Part shown: piece after piece, positions 5,207 to 7,000 of the stretch | How positions within the stretch are numbered: position 1 is the first letter of the stretch | How the letters are laid out: each line of letters opens with the position of its first letter | Program-made: the position numbers and the translations under genes | Assembly (NCBI GenBank): GCA_030039095.1 | Contig: JASHQP010000195.1 | Location: 1-7,000, forward strand | Direction of reading: 5' to 3' | DNA from: Streptosporangiaceae bacterium | GTDB taxonomy: Bacteria; Actinomycetota; Actinomycetes; Streptosporangiales; Streptosporangiaceae | Length of the DNA: 7,000 nt | Notes under the pieces: model-generated | Told to the model about the DNA's origin: nothing | What the model saw: the letters and a program-made list of their open reading frames with translations, nothing else | Database searches by the model: none

Positions 5207-5284
5207 GCAGCCTTCCGCGGGTTTTCTGACGAGCTGGCTGCTCCGCCGCCGCCGCACTAGCTCGGGCGGGGCAAGATGGAACGT

Positions 5285-7000
<1,716 letters not shown>

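Noticed and set aside
5243..5254. (CCG)4 run upstream of the YyaL-type gene
   Set aside because: It is too short to stand out from the GC-rich background and has no clear role.
5195..5284. Zur box for autoregulation
   Set aside because: I looked for an AT-rich palindrome of the TGA...TCA type in the gap between zur and the divergent gene and saw none.

Overview
The window is GC-rich by eye, with G/C-loaded third codon positions, GTG starts, leaderless-looking promoters and a FurB/Zur-type repressor. Together these point to a high-GC actinobacterium (Actinomycetota). The genus cannot be named from what is visible. Coding is dense: seven protein genes, two of them cut by the window ends. I saw no RNA gene, insertion sequence, phage gene or CRISPR array.

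Left part (1-4073, all minus strand): reading in the direction of transcription, a RbsD/FucU-type sugar mutarotase (4073-3636), an SDR oxidoreductase (3616-2786), a small PhnB-like VOC protein (2674-2258), a ribose/fucose-type sugar-binding lipoprotein (1965-805), and its ABC ATPase (808 to beyond position 1). The mutarotase and SDR are 19 bp apart. The binding protein and ATPase overlap by 4 bp. The most plausible reading is a sugar import and oxidation locus: the lipoprotein and ATPase, with a permease expected to the left, import a sugar, the mutarotase equilibrates its anomers, and the SDR oxidises it or a downstream intermediate. The substrate is unproven; a deoxysugar such as L-fucose is only a family-based guess. 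The transporter has its own promoter in a 292-bp intergenic region: TTGACA, a 17-bp spacer and TATTTT, with an inverted repeat in the spacer and a perfect 12-bp palindrome over the expected transcription start. This looks like a strongly repressible sugar promoter.

Middle (4098-5194): a DUF2461 protein on the plus strand starts only 24 bp from the divergent mutarotase gene. It converges on a Zur-family zinc repressor (5194-4763, minus). The 20 bp between the two stop codons form one inverted repeat, a likely bidirectional terminator.

Right part (5285-7000, plus): a long YyaL/SPATA20-type protein with an N-terminal thioredoxin-like domain (CHWC) and an (alpha/alpha)-barrel-like region, divergent from zur and cut by the right edge.

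Nothing here amounts to a clearly new system. The items most worth a second look are the regulatory architecture upstream of the transporter, the compact divergent and convergent junctions, and the incompletely known sugar pathway.
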